In this document: piece by piece, positions 37,865-47,183 of the stretch
Layout: the number at the start of each line of letters is the position of its first letter
Position numbering within the stretch: the first letter of the stretch is position 1
Source of the DNA: Desulfobacterales bacterium
Lineage (GTDB): Bacteria; Desulfobacterota; Desulfobacteria; Desulfobacterales; JAHDSC01
NCBI GenBank assembly: GCA_016931455.1
Contig: JAFGES010000054.1
Location: 124,001-188,000, forward strand
Reading direction: 5' to 3'
DNA length: 64,000 nucleotides
Position numbers and translations under genes: made by a program
The notes under the pieces: model-generated
Told to the model about the DNA's origin: nothing
The model's input: the letters and a program-made list of their open reading frames with translations, nothing else
Databases searched by the model: none

Positions 37865-39580
37865 ATGATGAAACTTTCCAAAATGATAAAAGCCGCACGC
37901 GGTGAAACTCCAGTGGACCTGCTCTTAACCCATGCCCGAATAATTAATGTTTTTTCCGGTGAAATCATTTCCGACAATATTGCGGTGGCAAATGGATATA
38001 TTGTGGGATTGGGTTCCTATCGCGCCGAAAAAACGATTGATCTCAAGGGACGATTTGTGGCGCCGGGTTTTATCGATGCCCACGTCCATATTGAAAGTTC
38101 CATGGTTGGTGTTACCGAGTTTGTGCGTGCCGTTGTCGTCCATGGGACGACGACGGTTGTCGCCGATCCCCATGAAATAGCAAATGTCCTCGGCACTGAA
38201 GGCATCAATTATATGCTTCGATCCGCTATACGGCAGCCGATAAATATATACCTTACGTTTCCCTCTTGTGTTCCGGCTACAAATCTGGAAACTGCCGGTG
38301 CATCCCTGGACACTGACGACTTGTTGGCTTTTATCGATAAAGATCATATTATCGCTTTGGCTGAAATGATGAACTACCCGGGGGTTATTCATGGGGACTC
38401 TGAGGTCTTAACCAAAATAGAGCAAACCCGAATGCAACGAAAACGGGTTGACGGTCACGCGCCCGGTCTTTCCGGCCGAGATTTATCGGCTTATATAGCT
38501 GCCGGAATTTCAAGCGACCATGAGTGTACAACCGCGAAAGAAGCCATGGAAAAACTTCGCAATGGAATGTACATCATGATTCGGGAAGGTACCGGGGCAA
38601 GAAATCTTCAGGCACTTTTACCCATCATCAACCGGCAAACCGCTCGTCGAATCATGTGGTGTACGGATGACCGGCATCCGCATGATCTTCTTCAAAAAGG
38701 GCATATCGATTCCATTATCCATGAGGCCGTCGATGCCGGTATCGATCCGGTTACGGCCATTCAAATGGCAACAATAAATCCGGCGGAGTATTTCGGTATT
38801 CATGATATAGGCGCCGTGGCGCCGGGGCGAAGGGCGGATTTGGTCGTATTTTCCGATTTGAAAAATCTCAAGGTCGAACAAGTATTTTGTCGTGGGTTGA
38901 AGGTGGCTGAGAACCAAAATATTTTACCGCAGGTTGAAAAGCCGGTTCTCGTTAAAATTGAGCCGTCCATGAATGTTAAAGGCAATATGCTGGATTTTTT
39001 AATTCCTGCCGAAAAAGATTATATCCGAGTGATTGAGATTGTTTCAGGACAAATTCTAACCCGTCAGAAAGTCGTGAGAGCCTCTATATCAGAAAATTTT
39101 GCCGTTGCCGATCCTTCGCTTGATCTTCTAAAACTTGCAGTGGTTGAACGGCACAAAGGTTCGGGAAATATCGGGAAAGCCTTTGTGAAAGGGTTTGGAT
39201 TGCAGCAGGGAGCGCTGGCGTCCAGCGTTACGCACGACTCGCACAATATCATTGTTGTTGGAACCAATGATGCCGATATGAAGGTGGCGGTGGAAGCCGT
39301 CATAAAAATGAAAGGTGGTTTGGCGGCAGCGTGTCGACAAGAAATTCAGGCTCGCTTGCCACTTCCGATCGCCGGGTTGATGTCGGAAGATACGGTTGAA
39401 TCGGTGCGGGATCAGTTGGATAATCTTATCCGTGTTGCCCATAGTTTGGGAGTGATGTTAAAAGATCCTTTTATGACGCTTTCATTTTTAGCGCTTCCCG
39501 TAATTCCGGAATTAAAGCTAACTGATAAAGGGCTTGTGGATGTTAGCCGGTTTGAAATTGTTTCGCTATTTGTATCGTGA
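37865..39580 (+). CDS. ade: Adenine deaminase
   Basis: 571 residues. N-terminal amidohydrolase with APGFIDAHVHIESSMV (metal site), HGTTTVVADPHEIANVLG and CTDDRHPHDLLQKGHID; the C-terminal AdeC-specific domain has GGLAAACRQEIQARLPLPIAGLMS. It converts adenine to hypoxanthine. The start directly follows the mtaD stop (ATGATG; either ATG possible). In this cluster it could process adenine released from methylthioadenosine. Confidence 0.94.
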   Translation: MMKLSKMIKAARGETPVDLLLTHARIINVFSGEIISDNIAVANGYIVGLGSYRAEKTIDLKGRFVAPGFIDAHVHIESSMVGVTEFVRAVVVHGTTTVVADPHEIANVLGTEGINYMLRSAIRQPINIYLTFPSCVPATNLETAGASLDTDDLLAFIDKDHIIALAEMMNYPGVIHGDSEVLTKIEQTRMQRKRVDGHAPGLSGRDLSAYIAAGISSDHECTTAKEAMEKLRNGMYIMIREGTGARNLQALLPIINRQTARRIMWCTDDRHPHDLLQKGHIDSIIHEAVDAGIDPVTAIQMATINPAEYFGIHDIGAVAPGRRADLVVFSDLKNLKVEQVFCRGLKVAENQNILPQVEKPVLVKIEPSMNVKGNMLDFLIPAEKDYIRVIEIVSGQILTRQKVVRASISENFAVADPSLDLLKLAVVERHKGSGNIGKAFVKGFGLQQGALASSVTHDSHNIIVVGTNDADMKVAVEAVIKMKGGLAAACRQEIQARLPLPIAGLMSEDTVESVRDQLDNLIRVAHSLGVMLKDPFMTLSFLALPVIPELKLTDKGLVDVSRFEIVSLFVS

Positions 39581-39621
39581 TTCTTATCTTATGAAAAACA
39601 GTTCACCCAAAGGATTGCAAC

Positions 39622-40725
39622 ATGAAAGTTAACGGAAAGGATATGCGACCCATTTGGTTGGATGCCGATTTGAAGGTGGTTAAAATCATTGATCAAAGGT
39701 GTCTTCCGCATGAATTCAAGGTGGTGGACTTAAAAACAGTTCAAGACGTCATTGGGGCGATAAAAGAGATGACTGTCAGGGGCGCGCCGCTGATCGGGGT
39801 AACCGGCGCATATGGTGTCTATCTGGCAACTTTGAATTCTTTTGAAAAAACAAACGAAGATCAATATCTGATAAAATCATGCAGCCGATTGAAATCCGCC
39901 AGGCCCACTGCCGTGAATCTGTCTTGGGCAGTGGATCGAGTAATTAAAGCGGTAAGATCGGTAAAAAGTGTTTCCGAAAAAATTGAAACAGCCCGCAAAG
40001 AAGCGCAAAAAATCGAAGCCGAGGAAGTGCAAAACTGCGAAAAGATCGGTAAATACGGCGTAGAGCTGATTGCACGAATAAGTCGGTGCAAAAAAGGAAA
40101 AACAGTTAATATTCTTACGCATTGCAATGCAGGATGGCTTGCGTGTGTGGAATATGGAACGGCAACAGCCCCGATTTATGCGGCATTTGAAAAAGGCATC
40201 GATGTCCATGTTTGGGTGGATGAGACACGGCCGTTGAACCAGGGTGCAAGACTAACGGCTTGGGAACTGAACAATCATGGTGTCAAACATACGGTTATTA
40301 CCGATAATGCGGGAGGTCACCTGATGCAGCATAATATGGTGGATTTGGTAATCGTCGGTTCCGATCGCGCCACCTGCACCGGTGATGCGGCAAATAAAAT
40401 CGGAACCTATCTTAAAGCACTTGCCGCCAAAGACAACGGTGTTCCCTTTTATGTAGCGCTTCCATCCAGTACCTTTGATTGGCATCTTAAAAACGGTCTA
40501 AGGGATATTCCGATCGAAGAGCGTGATCCGGACGAAGTTCGATATGTGCAAGGCTGGAACGAGGGAGTGATCAAAAGTGTTTTAATTCCACCTGCAACTA
40601 GCCCGGCTGCAAATTTCGCATTTGATGTGACGCCCGCAAGACTTATTACGGGTTTTATCACCGAAAGGGGGATTTGCAGGGCAACGGCGGATGATATCAT
40701 TAAATTGTTTCCTGAGAAAGTTTAG
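39622..40725 (+). CDS. mtnA: S-methyl-5-thioribose-1-phosphate isomerase
   Basis: 367 residues, related to eIF2B alpha. MtnA motifs include MTVRGAPLIGVTGAYGVYLA, ILTHCNAGWLACVEYGTA, VWVDETRPLNQGARLTAWEL and VGSDRATCTGDAANKIGTY. It isomerises methylthioribose 1-phosphate to methylthioribulose 1-phosphate. No mtnB/C/D or mtnP is adjacent, so the later fate of the product is not visible. Confidence 0.93.
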   Translation: MKVNGKDMRPIWLDADLKVVKIIDQRCLPHEFKVVDLKTVQDVIGAIKEMTVRGAPLIGVTGAYGVYLATLNSFEKTNEDQYLIKSCSRLKSARPTAVNLSWAVDRVIKAVRSVKSVSEKIETARKEAQKIEAEEVQNCEKIGKYGVELIARISRCKKGKTVNILTHCNAGWLACVEYGTATAPIYAAFEKGIDVHVWVDETRPLNQGARLTAWELNNHGVKHTVITDNAGGHLMQHNMVDLVIVGSDRATCTGDAANKIGTYLKALAAKDNGVPFYVALPSSTFDWHLKNGLRDIPIEERDPDEVRYVQGWNEGVIKSVLIPPATSPAANFAFDVTPARLITGFITERGICRATADDIIKLFPEKV

Positions 40726-40910
40726 CTGTATCTGGGTTTGGCGAATCTCTATCGGTCGAGTGTTGGATTCTGCTTTATATTTTAATAATTTTGATGGGTT
40801 GTGAGCTTCCTTTATACAATTTATATGCTTGACAGGTTAAACTGAGGCAATTATAGTATTAAAGTAGATTAAAAAAAATTCCGTTATTCTTATCCCCCAA
40901 AAAGATAAAC

Positions 40911-41003
40911 GGCAGGCGACTTCCGGCATGTGAAAGAATATTTATAGCTGTAAATTAAAAATATCCGATTCCGTCCAACCGAATGAACAATATGCCGGCT
41001 GCC
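40911..41003 (+). promoter_or_regulatory. Long-range inverted repeat in the leader of the 41025 operon
   Basis: CCGGCAT (40923-40929) pairs with ATGCCGG (40992-40998), and GGCAG (40911-40915) with CTGCC (40999-41003), leaving a seven-base bulge and a loop of about 60 bases. It ends 21 bases before the GTG start. It could be a leader RNA structure or chance; no known riboswitch class is recognised. The rest of 40726-41024 shows nothing else. Confidence 0.35.
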
Positions 41004-41024
41004 TGAATGTTTAAGGAGAAGTCC

Positions 41025-42296
41025 GTGCAAAGACCCCTCCAACTGCTTCTTACCATTCTTTTTTTTGTCTGTGCGCTTGAAGCATGCAGCCTACCTGATC
41101 AAGAGGGAAATCCTCTGAAAAAAACACCCGGTGTAACAGACACCGAGGTATTTTTCGGCTCTTCGCTGGCGTTTAGCGGCCACGCGAGCTATCTAGGCAT
41201 TCAAACCCTGCGCGGGACGATGTCCTATATTAAACATATTAACGAAACCGGCGGGGTTCATGGCCGTACCATCAAAATCATTTTTTATGACGATAGTTAT
41301 GATCCTCCCAAATGTTTAGCCAATACTCAAAAATTGATTATTGAAGATAAGGTTTTTTCTCTCTGCTGTTATGTGGGCACGCCGACAACCGTTAAAATTT
41401 TGCCGCTGGTGGAAGAAGCCAAAATTCCGTTTCTGGGTATGTTTACCGGGGCAAATGCCCTTCGAGAGCCTTTTAACCGGTATCTGATCAATATACGGGC
41501 ATCTTACTATCAGGAAACAGGCGCGGCTGTAATGCACCTGGTAGAGGACTTGAATATTGAAAAGATTGCTATTTTATATCAGTATGATGCGTATGGCTTC
41601 GATGGACTCAGTGGTACCGAGCTGGGCCTTAAAAGATATAATTTGGTACCGGTTGCCGGCGGTTCCTATATTCGAGGAACCTTGGATGTTGAAGAAGGCT
41701 TGAACAAAATTATCAATTCCGGTGCTGAAGCCGTGGTTTTAATCGGAACTTATGAACCTTGTGCAAGATTTATTAAACTCGCCGGTGAAAGGGGATTTAC
41801 GCCCGTGTTTTATACCCCGTCTTTTGCAGGCGCTGAGGAACTGGCCCGCCGGCTGGATTCCTTCAATAACATTATTTTAATTATGTCCCAGGTCGTACCC
41901 CCGCCGGAAGGACCTGAATCCGAAGCTCTTCTGGGGGGTGCAGTGGAATATATCCAATTACTGAAACAATATTATCCTGAAGATACACCTAATTTTGTTG
42001 GGCTGGAGAGCTATGTCAACGCTAAGGTTTTGGTCGAGGGTTTGAAATCGGCCGGCAGGGATCTCACGCGTGAAAATTTTATCGATGCAATTGAATCGAT
42101 AAGAGATTTCTCATTAGGGCCCGACATTACAATCTCCTTTAGCCCTACCGATCATCAGGGAATGGATCGAGTGTATTTTACCCAATTGAAAAATGGTCGC
42201 TTTACTCTAATTGATGATTGGACAGCGATCAAAAAGGCTTTTATCGATCGAAACGAAGGGCGAAAAAAAACTACACAAAGTGATAGATCTCTGTGA
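41025..42296 (+). CDS. LivK-type ABC substrate-binding lipoprotein without a transporter
   Basis: 423 residues from GTG 41025, which has AAGGAG seven bases upstream (ATG 41007 lacks one). The signal ends in a lipobox-like LEAC, so it is a probable lipoprotein. The rest is a type I periplasmic binding protein (VTDTEVFFGSSLAFSGHASYLG, then GGVHGRTIKIIFYDDSYDPPKC and FLGMFTGANALREP), as in Leu/Ile/Val or amide receptors. No permease or ATPase is nearby; it overlaps a sensor kinase gene by GTGA. It probably presents a ligand to that kinase. Confidence 0.85.
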   Translation: MQRPLQLLLTILFFVCALEACSLPDQEGNPLKKTPGVTDTEVFFGSSLAFSGHASYLGIQTLRGTMSYIKHINETGGVHGRTIKIIFYDDSYDPPKCLANTQKLIIEDKVFSLCCYVGTPTTVKILPLVEEAKIPFLGMFTGANALREPFNRYLINIRASYYQETGAAVMHLVEDLNIEKIAILYQYDAYGFDGLSGTELGLKRYNLVPVAGGSYIRGTLDVEEGLNKIINSGAEAVVLIGTYEPCARFIKLAGERGFTPVFYTPSFAGAEELARRLDSFNNIILIMSQVVPPPEGPESEALLGGAVEYIQLLKQYYPEDTPNFVGLESYVNAKVLVEGLKSAGRDLTRENFIDAIESIRDFSLGPDITISFSPTDHQGMDRVYFTQLKNGRFTLIDDWTAIKKAFIDRNEGRKKTTQSDRSL

Positions 42297-44248
42297 AACG
42301 ACTCGCGGATATCAGCCTGAAAAATAAAATTTTTCTTTCCATAATGGCGGTGATTCTTGTCATTAGTCTATTTATCGCTTTTGTAACCCGATGGATGCTT
42401 ATCAGCACATTTAGTACCGAATTGGAACTCAGAGGCACTGCTTTGGCGCGCAGTATTGCCGGCAGTGTCAGCGGATATATACTGGATAAAGACTATCCAA
42501 AATTGCTGAGCTTCATCTTTGATGAAGCTCAGCTTAAAGAGCGCAAGCATTTGGTGGCCTATATTTTTGTCGTTGACCCCGCGGATAAGGTTCTCAGTCA
42601 TACCTTTACACGTCCTTTTCCGGATGCGCTTGAGCGTTCAAATCCCATTTTGCCGGGCAAAAATAAAAGTATACGGCTGATCACGCTTGACGATCAAACG
42701 GTTTACGATATCGCCATTGCCATTAATGAAGGGATTTATAGAATCGGCACGGTGCATGTCGGGCTGAACAAGAATCATATTGATTCTCTGATAAAGAAGC
42801 TTCGCATTACCTTTGCGGGTTTTCTTTCATTGATTCTGGTGCTTATCTTTTTTGTAAGCCATAGGCTTGCTAAGTACATCACGATGCCAATGTCCCGGCT
42901 GGTAAGAATCATCAATGAATTGGGGCAAGGTAATTTCGACATGGATTTGGATTCTATCCATCTTAAAAATAGCGATAAGTCCCTGAATTTGACAGGTAAG
43001 GAAAAACCGGAGCATCCGATGCCGGCTTTTGACGAATTGAGCAGCCTGGGAGAAGCGCCGGTACTTAAGCGGCGTGGTGACGAGGTTATTCAACTGGCCG
43101 ATTCTTTTAACTATTTGTTTTGGAAAATAAAACCGTTTCCAACACAATTGCGTGAAATGGAAGAAAAATACCGCTCGCTGTTTGACAGCGGTCCTGAGCC
43201 GATTTTTGTGGTCGATCGTGGTTCCTATGAAATTTTGGATGCCAACCCTAAAGCAATGAATCTTTACGGCTACTCAAGAGAAGAACTCATCGGTATGTCA
43301 TTTCTAAGGCTCGGGGCCGGAGATAATCTAACCAAGGAATGTATGGCCTATTTTTCCGACGAAAACAAGTCGATGGAGTGTGTGTTTTATCCCAAAATGC
43401 TTCATTATAAGAAGGAAGGTCAGCCGGTATATGTGAATGTTCACGCTTGTCCGATTGCATACAAGGGGCAGCCCTCTATTATTGTAGAAGTTATGGATGT
43501 TACCAATATCGTTGAAAAGGATGCTCAACTCATTCAGGCCGGCAAAATGAAATCCCTTGGGGAGATGTCTGCCGGTATCGCACATGAACTTAATCAACCA
43601 CTTAATACGATCAAGCTCGGTAGTGAATTTCTATCCATGATGATCGAAGAAAATCGAAGCTTGCCTAAGGAACAGATCGCCCAGGTCGTCAAAGAAATCA
43701 GTACTCAAGTCGATCGAGCGGCCGGTATTATCGATACGTTGCGGTCCTTTGGCCGAAAATCGGGGCTTATTAAAGAAAAGGTAGACATCAATAAGCCGAT
43801 ACGCGGTGTGTTTACCACCGTGGGGGGTCAGTTTGAACTTGAAAACATCAAAATAAATTTGGAACTTTCGGAAGGCATATCTTCTATCCTGGCCCATGAG
43901 AATCAACTTTTGCAAGTTTTTCTCAACCTGGCTACAAATGCCCGGGATGCCATTTTGGAAAAGAACAAGGCTCAAGGTACTACGGCGGGAGGTGTGATTA
44001 CCATTCGTTCCTATCAGGAAGATCAACGGGTTTTGGTGGAGGTGCAGGACAATGGTACCGGCATACCGGAGGACGTTCGCGAAAAGATTTTCCACCCTTT
44101 TTTTACGACTAAGGAGGCCGGTGCGGGTATGGGACTGGGTCTAGCCATTGCATATGGTATCGTAAAAGACTTTGGAGGCGATATTCAGATAAAAAGTAAG
44201 GAGGGGGCAGGAACGACATTTAAATTGATATTTCCTGTGGCTTCTTAA
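42293..44248 (+). CDS. Membrane sensor histidine kinase with HAMP, PAS, HisKA, HATPase
   Basis: 651 residues from GTG 42293. Membrane helix at about 11-31, a periplasmic domain of about 140 residues, a second helix near 175-195 (LRITFAGFLSLILVLIFFV), then a HAMP-like region with an insertion, a PAS domain (YRSLFDSGPEPIFVVDRGSYEILDANP), HisKA with His431 (GIAHELNQPLNTIKLGSEF) and an ATPase with NLATNARDAI, DNGTGIP and GAGMGLGLAIAYGIV. The kinase core resembles the DctB/NtrB type. It is translationally coupled to the binding protein and followed by a response regulator. Confidence 0.9.
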   Translation: MKRLADISLKNKIFLSIMAVILVISLFIAFVTRWMLISTFSTELELRGTALARSIAGSVSGYILDKDYPKLLSFIFDEAQLKERKHLVAYIFVVDPADKVLSHTFTRPFPDALERSNPILPGKNKSIRLITLDDQTVYDIAIAINEGIYRIGTVHVGLNKNHIDSLIKKLRITFAGFLSLILVLIFFVSHRLAKYITMPMSRLVRIINELGQGNFDMDLDSIHLKNSDKSLNLTGKEKPEHPMPAFDELSSLGEAPVLKRRGDEVIQLADSFNYLFWKIKPFPTQLREMEEKYRSLFDSGPEPIFVVDRGSYEILDANPKAMNLYGYSREELIGMSFLRLGAGDNLTKECMAYFSDENKSMECVFYPKMLHYKKEGQPVYVNVHACPIAYKGQPSIIVEVMDVTNIVEKDAQLIQAGKMKSLGEMSAGIAHELNQPLNTIKLGSEFLSMMIEENRSLPKEQIAQVVKEISTQVDRAAGIIDTLRSFGRKSGLIKEKVDINKPIRGVFTTVGGQFELENIKINLELSEGISSILAHENQLLQVFLNLATNARDAILEKNKAQGTTAGGVITIRSYQEDQRVLVEVQDNGTGIPEDVREKIFHPFFTTKEAGAGMGLGLAIAYGIVKDFGGDIQIKSKEGAGTTFKLIFPVAS

Positions 44249-44266
44249 AATAGTGAGGAAAAGCGG

Positions 44267-44965
44267 ATGAATAAAATACTTGTTATTGACGATGAGAAAC
44301 CGACTTTAACGATGTTTCGGTTTTTATTAAGTGCCTATGGCTATTCGGTATTTACAGCTGAAAATGGAGAAGAAGGGTTGAAAATACTTGAACGTGAGAA
44401 GTGCCCCCTGGTTCTGACCGATATCAAAATGCCGGGCATGGATGGAATAGAGGTTTTAAAGCGCATCAAGGAAATGGACCCTCGCATCGAAGTTATTGTC
44501 GTTACCGGTCATGGGGACATGGATCTGGCCATCAATGCGTTGAATCTAGACGCTACCGATTTTATAAATAAACCTGTCCAACGTGAGGCTCTTGAGCAGG
44601 CTTTGAAAAGAGCTGAAAAAAGAATACAGCTTGCTGAAAACCAAGAAAAACAAGTCTGGGTTCGGTCGAAAGACAATTATGCGGTTATTGAAATTCGTGG
44701 TAGGATTTCTTCTCACTCCGAATCTTACTTGCAAAAAGCTTATAAAGATGCACTGGCCATGGAAAAAGAGAAGATTTTTTTGAGATTTGATGAAAATGCT
44801 TCCATCAATGGGGCCGGTATTGCCGTTTTGACCCAAATCCTTCTGGAAGGCCGGGAACAAGGGCGAAAAATATTCATCGCCGGGCTTTCGAAAAATTTCA
44901 GGAAAGTCTTTGAAATTGTTGGAATTTCCAAGCTTGTAGAAGTTTTGGATACAATTGATGAGTAA
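44267..44965 (+). CDS. Response regulator with receiver plus STAS output domain
   Basis: 232 residues. The receiver has acidic residues 8-9, phospho-acceptor Asp52 (LTDIKMPGMDG), TGHGD and the Lys in NKPV. From about residue 130 a STAS domain follows (NYAVIEIRGRISSHSESYL, INGAGIAVLTQILLEGREQGRKIFIAG), as in anti-sigma antagonists. At the usual phospho-Ser position it has Asn (SINGAG), so it is probably not serine-phosphorylated. No DNA-binding domain: output should be by protein interaction. It lies 18 bases after the kinase. Confidence 0.85.
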   Translation: MNKILVIDDEKPTLTMFRFLLSAYGYSVFTAENGEEGLKILEREKCPLVLTDIKMPGMDGIEVLKRIKEMDPRIEVIVVTGHGDMDLAINALNLDATDFINKPVQREALEQALKRAEKRIQLAENQEKQVWVRSKDNYAVIEIRGRISSHSESYLQKAYKDALAMEKEKIFLRFDENASINGAGIAVLTQILLEGREQGRKIFIAGLSKNFRKVFEIVGISKLVEVLDTIDE

Positions 44966-44974
44966 GTGAGAACC

Positions 44975-45538
44975 ATGAATAAAAAAATGATTTGGAACGT
45001 AATTATTATTTTATCGATCGGTTTTTTAGCAATGAATTGCTATTGCGAAAAAGTATTTTCAGCGGATTTACCCCAAAAGGGAACCGTGCTGCCCTCGATT
45101 CAATTTATAGCCCCTCCCTTGAAAGAGCATTTGAAATATCTTGGCGTGAAAGATGAAAAGTTTGAGCTGAAGGATATCCACTATAAAGTATTGCTGATAG
45201 AGGTTATCGGTGTTTATTGCCCGTATTGCGTGGAGCAGGTGCCGTTGTTTACAAAACTTTTCAATCGTCTCCAAAAAAATAAATTGGATCATAAAGTCAA
45301 AATGCTTGGAGTTACCGCTGGCGGGGCGCCTATGGAAGTTAAATTTTTGCAGGAAAACGGTGGCTACAAATTTCCATTGGTCCCGGATGAATCGTTTGCT
45401 ATTCATAAACTCCTGGGTGAACCGCGCACGCCGTTTACCATGCTCGTAAACAAAAGAGGCGAGGTCCTCTATACGCATCTTGGAATCGTCAAAGATATAA
45501 ATTCTCTCTATAAATTAATACAGACATTGTCAGAATAA
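44975..45538 (+). CDS. Exported TlpA/AhpC-like thiol-disulfide redoxin
   Basis: 187 residues from ATG 44975 (GTG 44966 also in frame). An N-terminal hydrophobic segment (MIWNVIIILSIGFLAMNCYC) ends near VFSAD and should export or anchor the protein. The thioredoxin fold carries CPYC in EVIGVYCPYCVEQVPLF, and a cis-Pro region in PRTPFTMLVNKRGEVLYTHLG. It probably acts on periplasmic thiols. It is the fourth gene of the seven-gene operon, nine bases after the REC-STAS gene. Confidence 0.8.
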   Translation: MNKKMIWNVIIILSIGFLAMNCYCEKVFSADLPQKGTVLPSIQFIAPPLKEHLKYLGVKDEKFELKDIHYKVLLIEVIGVYCPYCVEQVPLFTKLFNRLQKNKLDHKVKMLGVTAGGAPMEVKFLQENGGYKFPLVPDESFAIHKLLGEPRTPFTMLVNKRGEVLYTHLGIVKDINSLYKLIQTLSE

Positions 45539-45553
45539 AATGGAGACGGGGAT

Positions 45554-46705
45554 TTGACGGATCAGTTGAATAACAACCCACAGGCCTTAAAGACCCGGGA
45601 TGAACTGGATAAGCGGATTTTTCATCTTCAGGCGATTTATGATTTAACAGCGGAACTTAGCCCTCTCACCGATACGCAGAAGCTGCTGGATACATTTCTG
45701 CTGATGATTTTAGGCACCTTCAGCGTCGGACAAGGATTTGTCCTGGTCTATGACCGCAGGGAAAAGATTGTCGCCCTATCTGATCGTGGTCTAGAGCATA
45801 AAGCTACATTAAGCCCGGAATTTACAGAAAAACTGCTATACCAATGTCTTGATGTCTCAGCAGAGAAAACCTTGGCGCCTATGAGTGTCACAAATCTTAC
45901 CGCACCGGATCTTTTCAAGACGGCCGGCTTGAGTCCTGCAACGGAATATGGCCTTATGTTTGTCGTTGATTCGCAACTCATGGGAATTATCGGACTGGGT
46001 CCGAGAATTTCAGATACTGATTTTTCCAAAGTCGAAAAAACGCTTTTGGTCAATTATGTGTCCAATTTTATGGTTTTTTTAAAAAACGCTAGATCTTTTG
46101 AAATGATTCAGGCCCTGAACAAAGACCTTGAGCAGCAAAATGAACAACTCAGAAAAACGATTGCAGAATTGACCGAGGCGAGGCATAAAATTACCACTTT
46201 AGAAAAGGCCAAGGCTCAAATCAAGATGATCGTTCAAGCAGAGCTGGAACGAGCCGGACGTGTGAGAATCTTGGATTTTGTTTTGATCCTTGCCGTGGCG
46301 ATGCTTGTGGGTTTGGTTTTCAATTTTTTCAGTCCCAATGGTATTCCGTTGGTTTCTGAATCGATATTTCGACCATCGCCGGCTTTGATCGATGTCGCAG
46401 AAGCAAAAAAAATTATAGATACCGGTACAGGCGTTTTGGTGGATGCCCGACCTAACGAGTTTTATAGGCAAGAGCATATCAAGGGTGCTATTAATTTGCC
46501 GCCGGCACTTTTTGATTTCATATATATGATGAAGTTAAGTAAACTGGACCCAAAAAAGAAAATTATCGTTTACGGGCGAAATATCAGCAAACGCTACGAT
46601 GAAGAGGTGGCCTACCGTCTCACACAGCGTGACCACGAAGACATCAAAGTGCTTGCCGGTGGTCTTTCAGCCTGGAGTAAAGAGGGGTACCCGCTGGAAC
46701 CATGA
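45554..46705 (+). CDS. GAF domain-coiled coil-membrane helix-rhodanese fusion, rhodanese Cys missing
   Basis: 383 residues from a TTG at 45554 preceded by GGAGACGGGG. Order: GAF-like sensor (about 20-180), coiled coil (MIQALNKDLEQQNEQLRKTI), one membrane helix near 238-258 (LDFVLILAVAMLVGLVFNFF), then a rhodanese domain (275-383: VDARPNEFYRQEHIKGAINLP, LAGGLSAWSKEGYPLEP). The active-site loop begins VYGRNISKR, with Gly where the sulfur-carrying Cys should be, so it is probably non-catalytic. It looks like a cytoplasmic sensor joined to a periplasmic binding module. Confidence 0.75.
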   Translation: MTDQLNNNPQALKTRDELDKRIFHLQAIYDLTAELSPLTDTQKLLDTFLLMILGTFSVGQGFVLVYDRREKIVALSDRGLEHKATLSPEFTEKLLYQCLDVSAEKTLAPMSVTNLTAPDLFKTAGLSPATEYGLMFVVDSQLMGIIGLGPRISDTDFSKVEKTLLVNYVSNFMVFLKNARSFEMIQALNKDLEQQNEQLRKTIAELTEARHKITTLEKAKAQIKMIVQAELERAGRVRILDFVLILAVAMLVGLVFNFFSPNGIPLVSESIFRPSPALIDVAEAKKIIDTGTGVLVDARPNEFYRQEHIKGAINLPPALFDFIYMMKLSKLDPKKKIIVYGRNISKRYDEEVAYRLTQRDHEDIKVLAGGLSAWSKEGYPLEP

Positions 46706-47181
46706 AATTTTGGGAATTCGCTAAAAAGATTCCAACGAGCAAGTATCTTGCATTAATCTTAAGAATTTATATTGGCTGGATCTTTATTTACGCCAGTATG
46801 TACAAGATTAATTATGCCGGGGAGTTCGCCGAAAGCATTGCTAGTTATCAACTTGTTCCTTTTTGGGCGGTCAACATTATGGCTGTTTTTCTGCCTTGGA
46901 CGGAACTTATTTGCGGGCTTCTGCTGATAGCCGGGATTCGATCAAAAGCGGCCGCTCTTCTCATTGCAAGTATGTTGGTTGTATTTATTATTGCCATTGG
47001 AATCAATCTTATTCGTGGTACTCCAATCGGTTGCGGCTGTTTCAGCAGCGTAGAGGAACCGTTGAACTGGGTTACCTTGTTCCGTGATATCATCTGGTTG
47101 GCTATGACGATTCATGTTTACATTTATGATACGGCTTTTCATTTAGAAAAAAAATTTTTTATGAAGATCAGGGATCTTTAG
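46702..47181 (+). CDS. MauE/DoxX-like redox-associated membrane protein
   Basis: 159 residues with four membrane segments. The DoxX/MauE pattern is clear: LRIYIGWIFIYASMYKI, ESIASYQLVPFWAVNIMAVFLPWTELICGLLLIAGI, then a Cys pair in IGCGCFS and a final helix. MauE relatives support disulfide chemistry or quinone-linked redox in the membrane. It overlaps the rhodanese fusion by ATGA and precedes a lipoprotein by two bases. Confidence 0.82.
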   Translation: MKFWEFAKKIPTSKYLALILRIYIGWIFIYASMYKINYAGEFAESIASYQLVPFWAVNIMAVFLPWTELICGLLLIAGIRSKAAALLIASMLVVFIIAIGINLIRGTPIGCGCFSSVEEPLNWVTLFRDIIWLAMTIHVYIYDTAFHLEKKFFMKIRDL

Positions 47182-47183
47182 TT

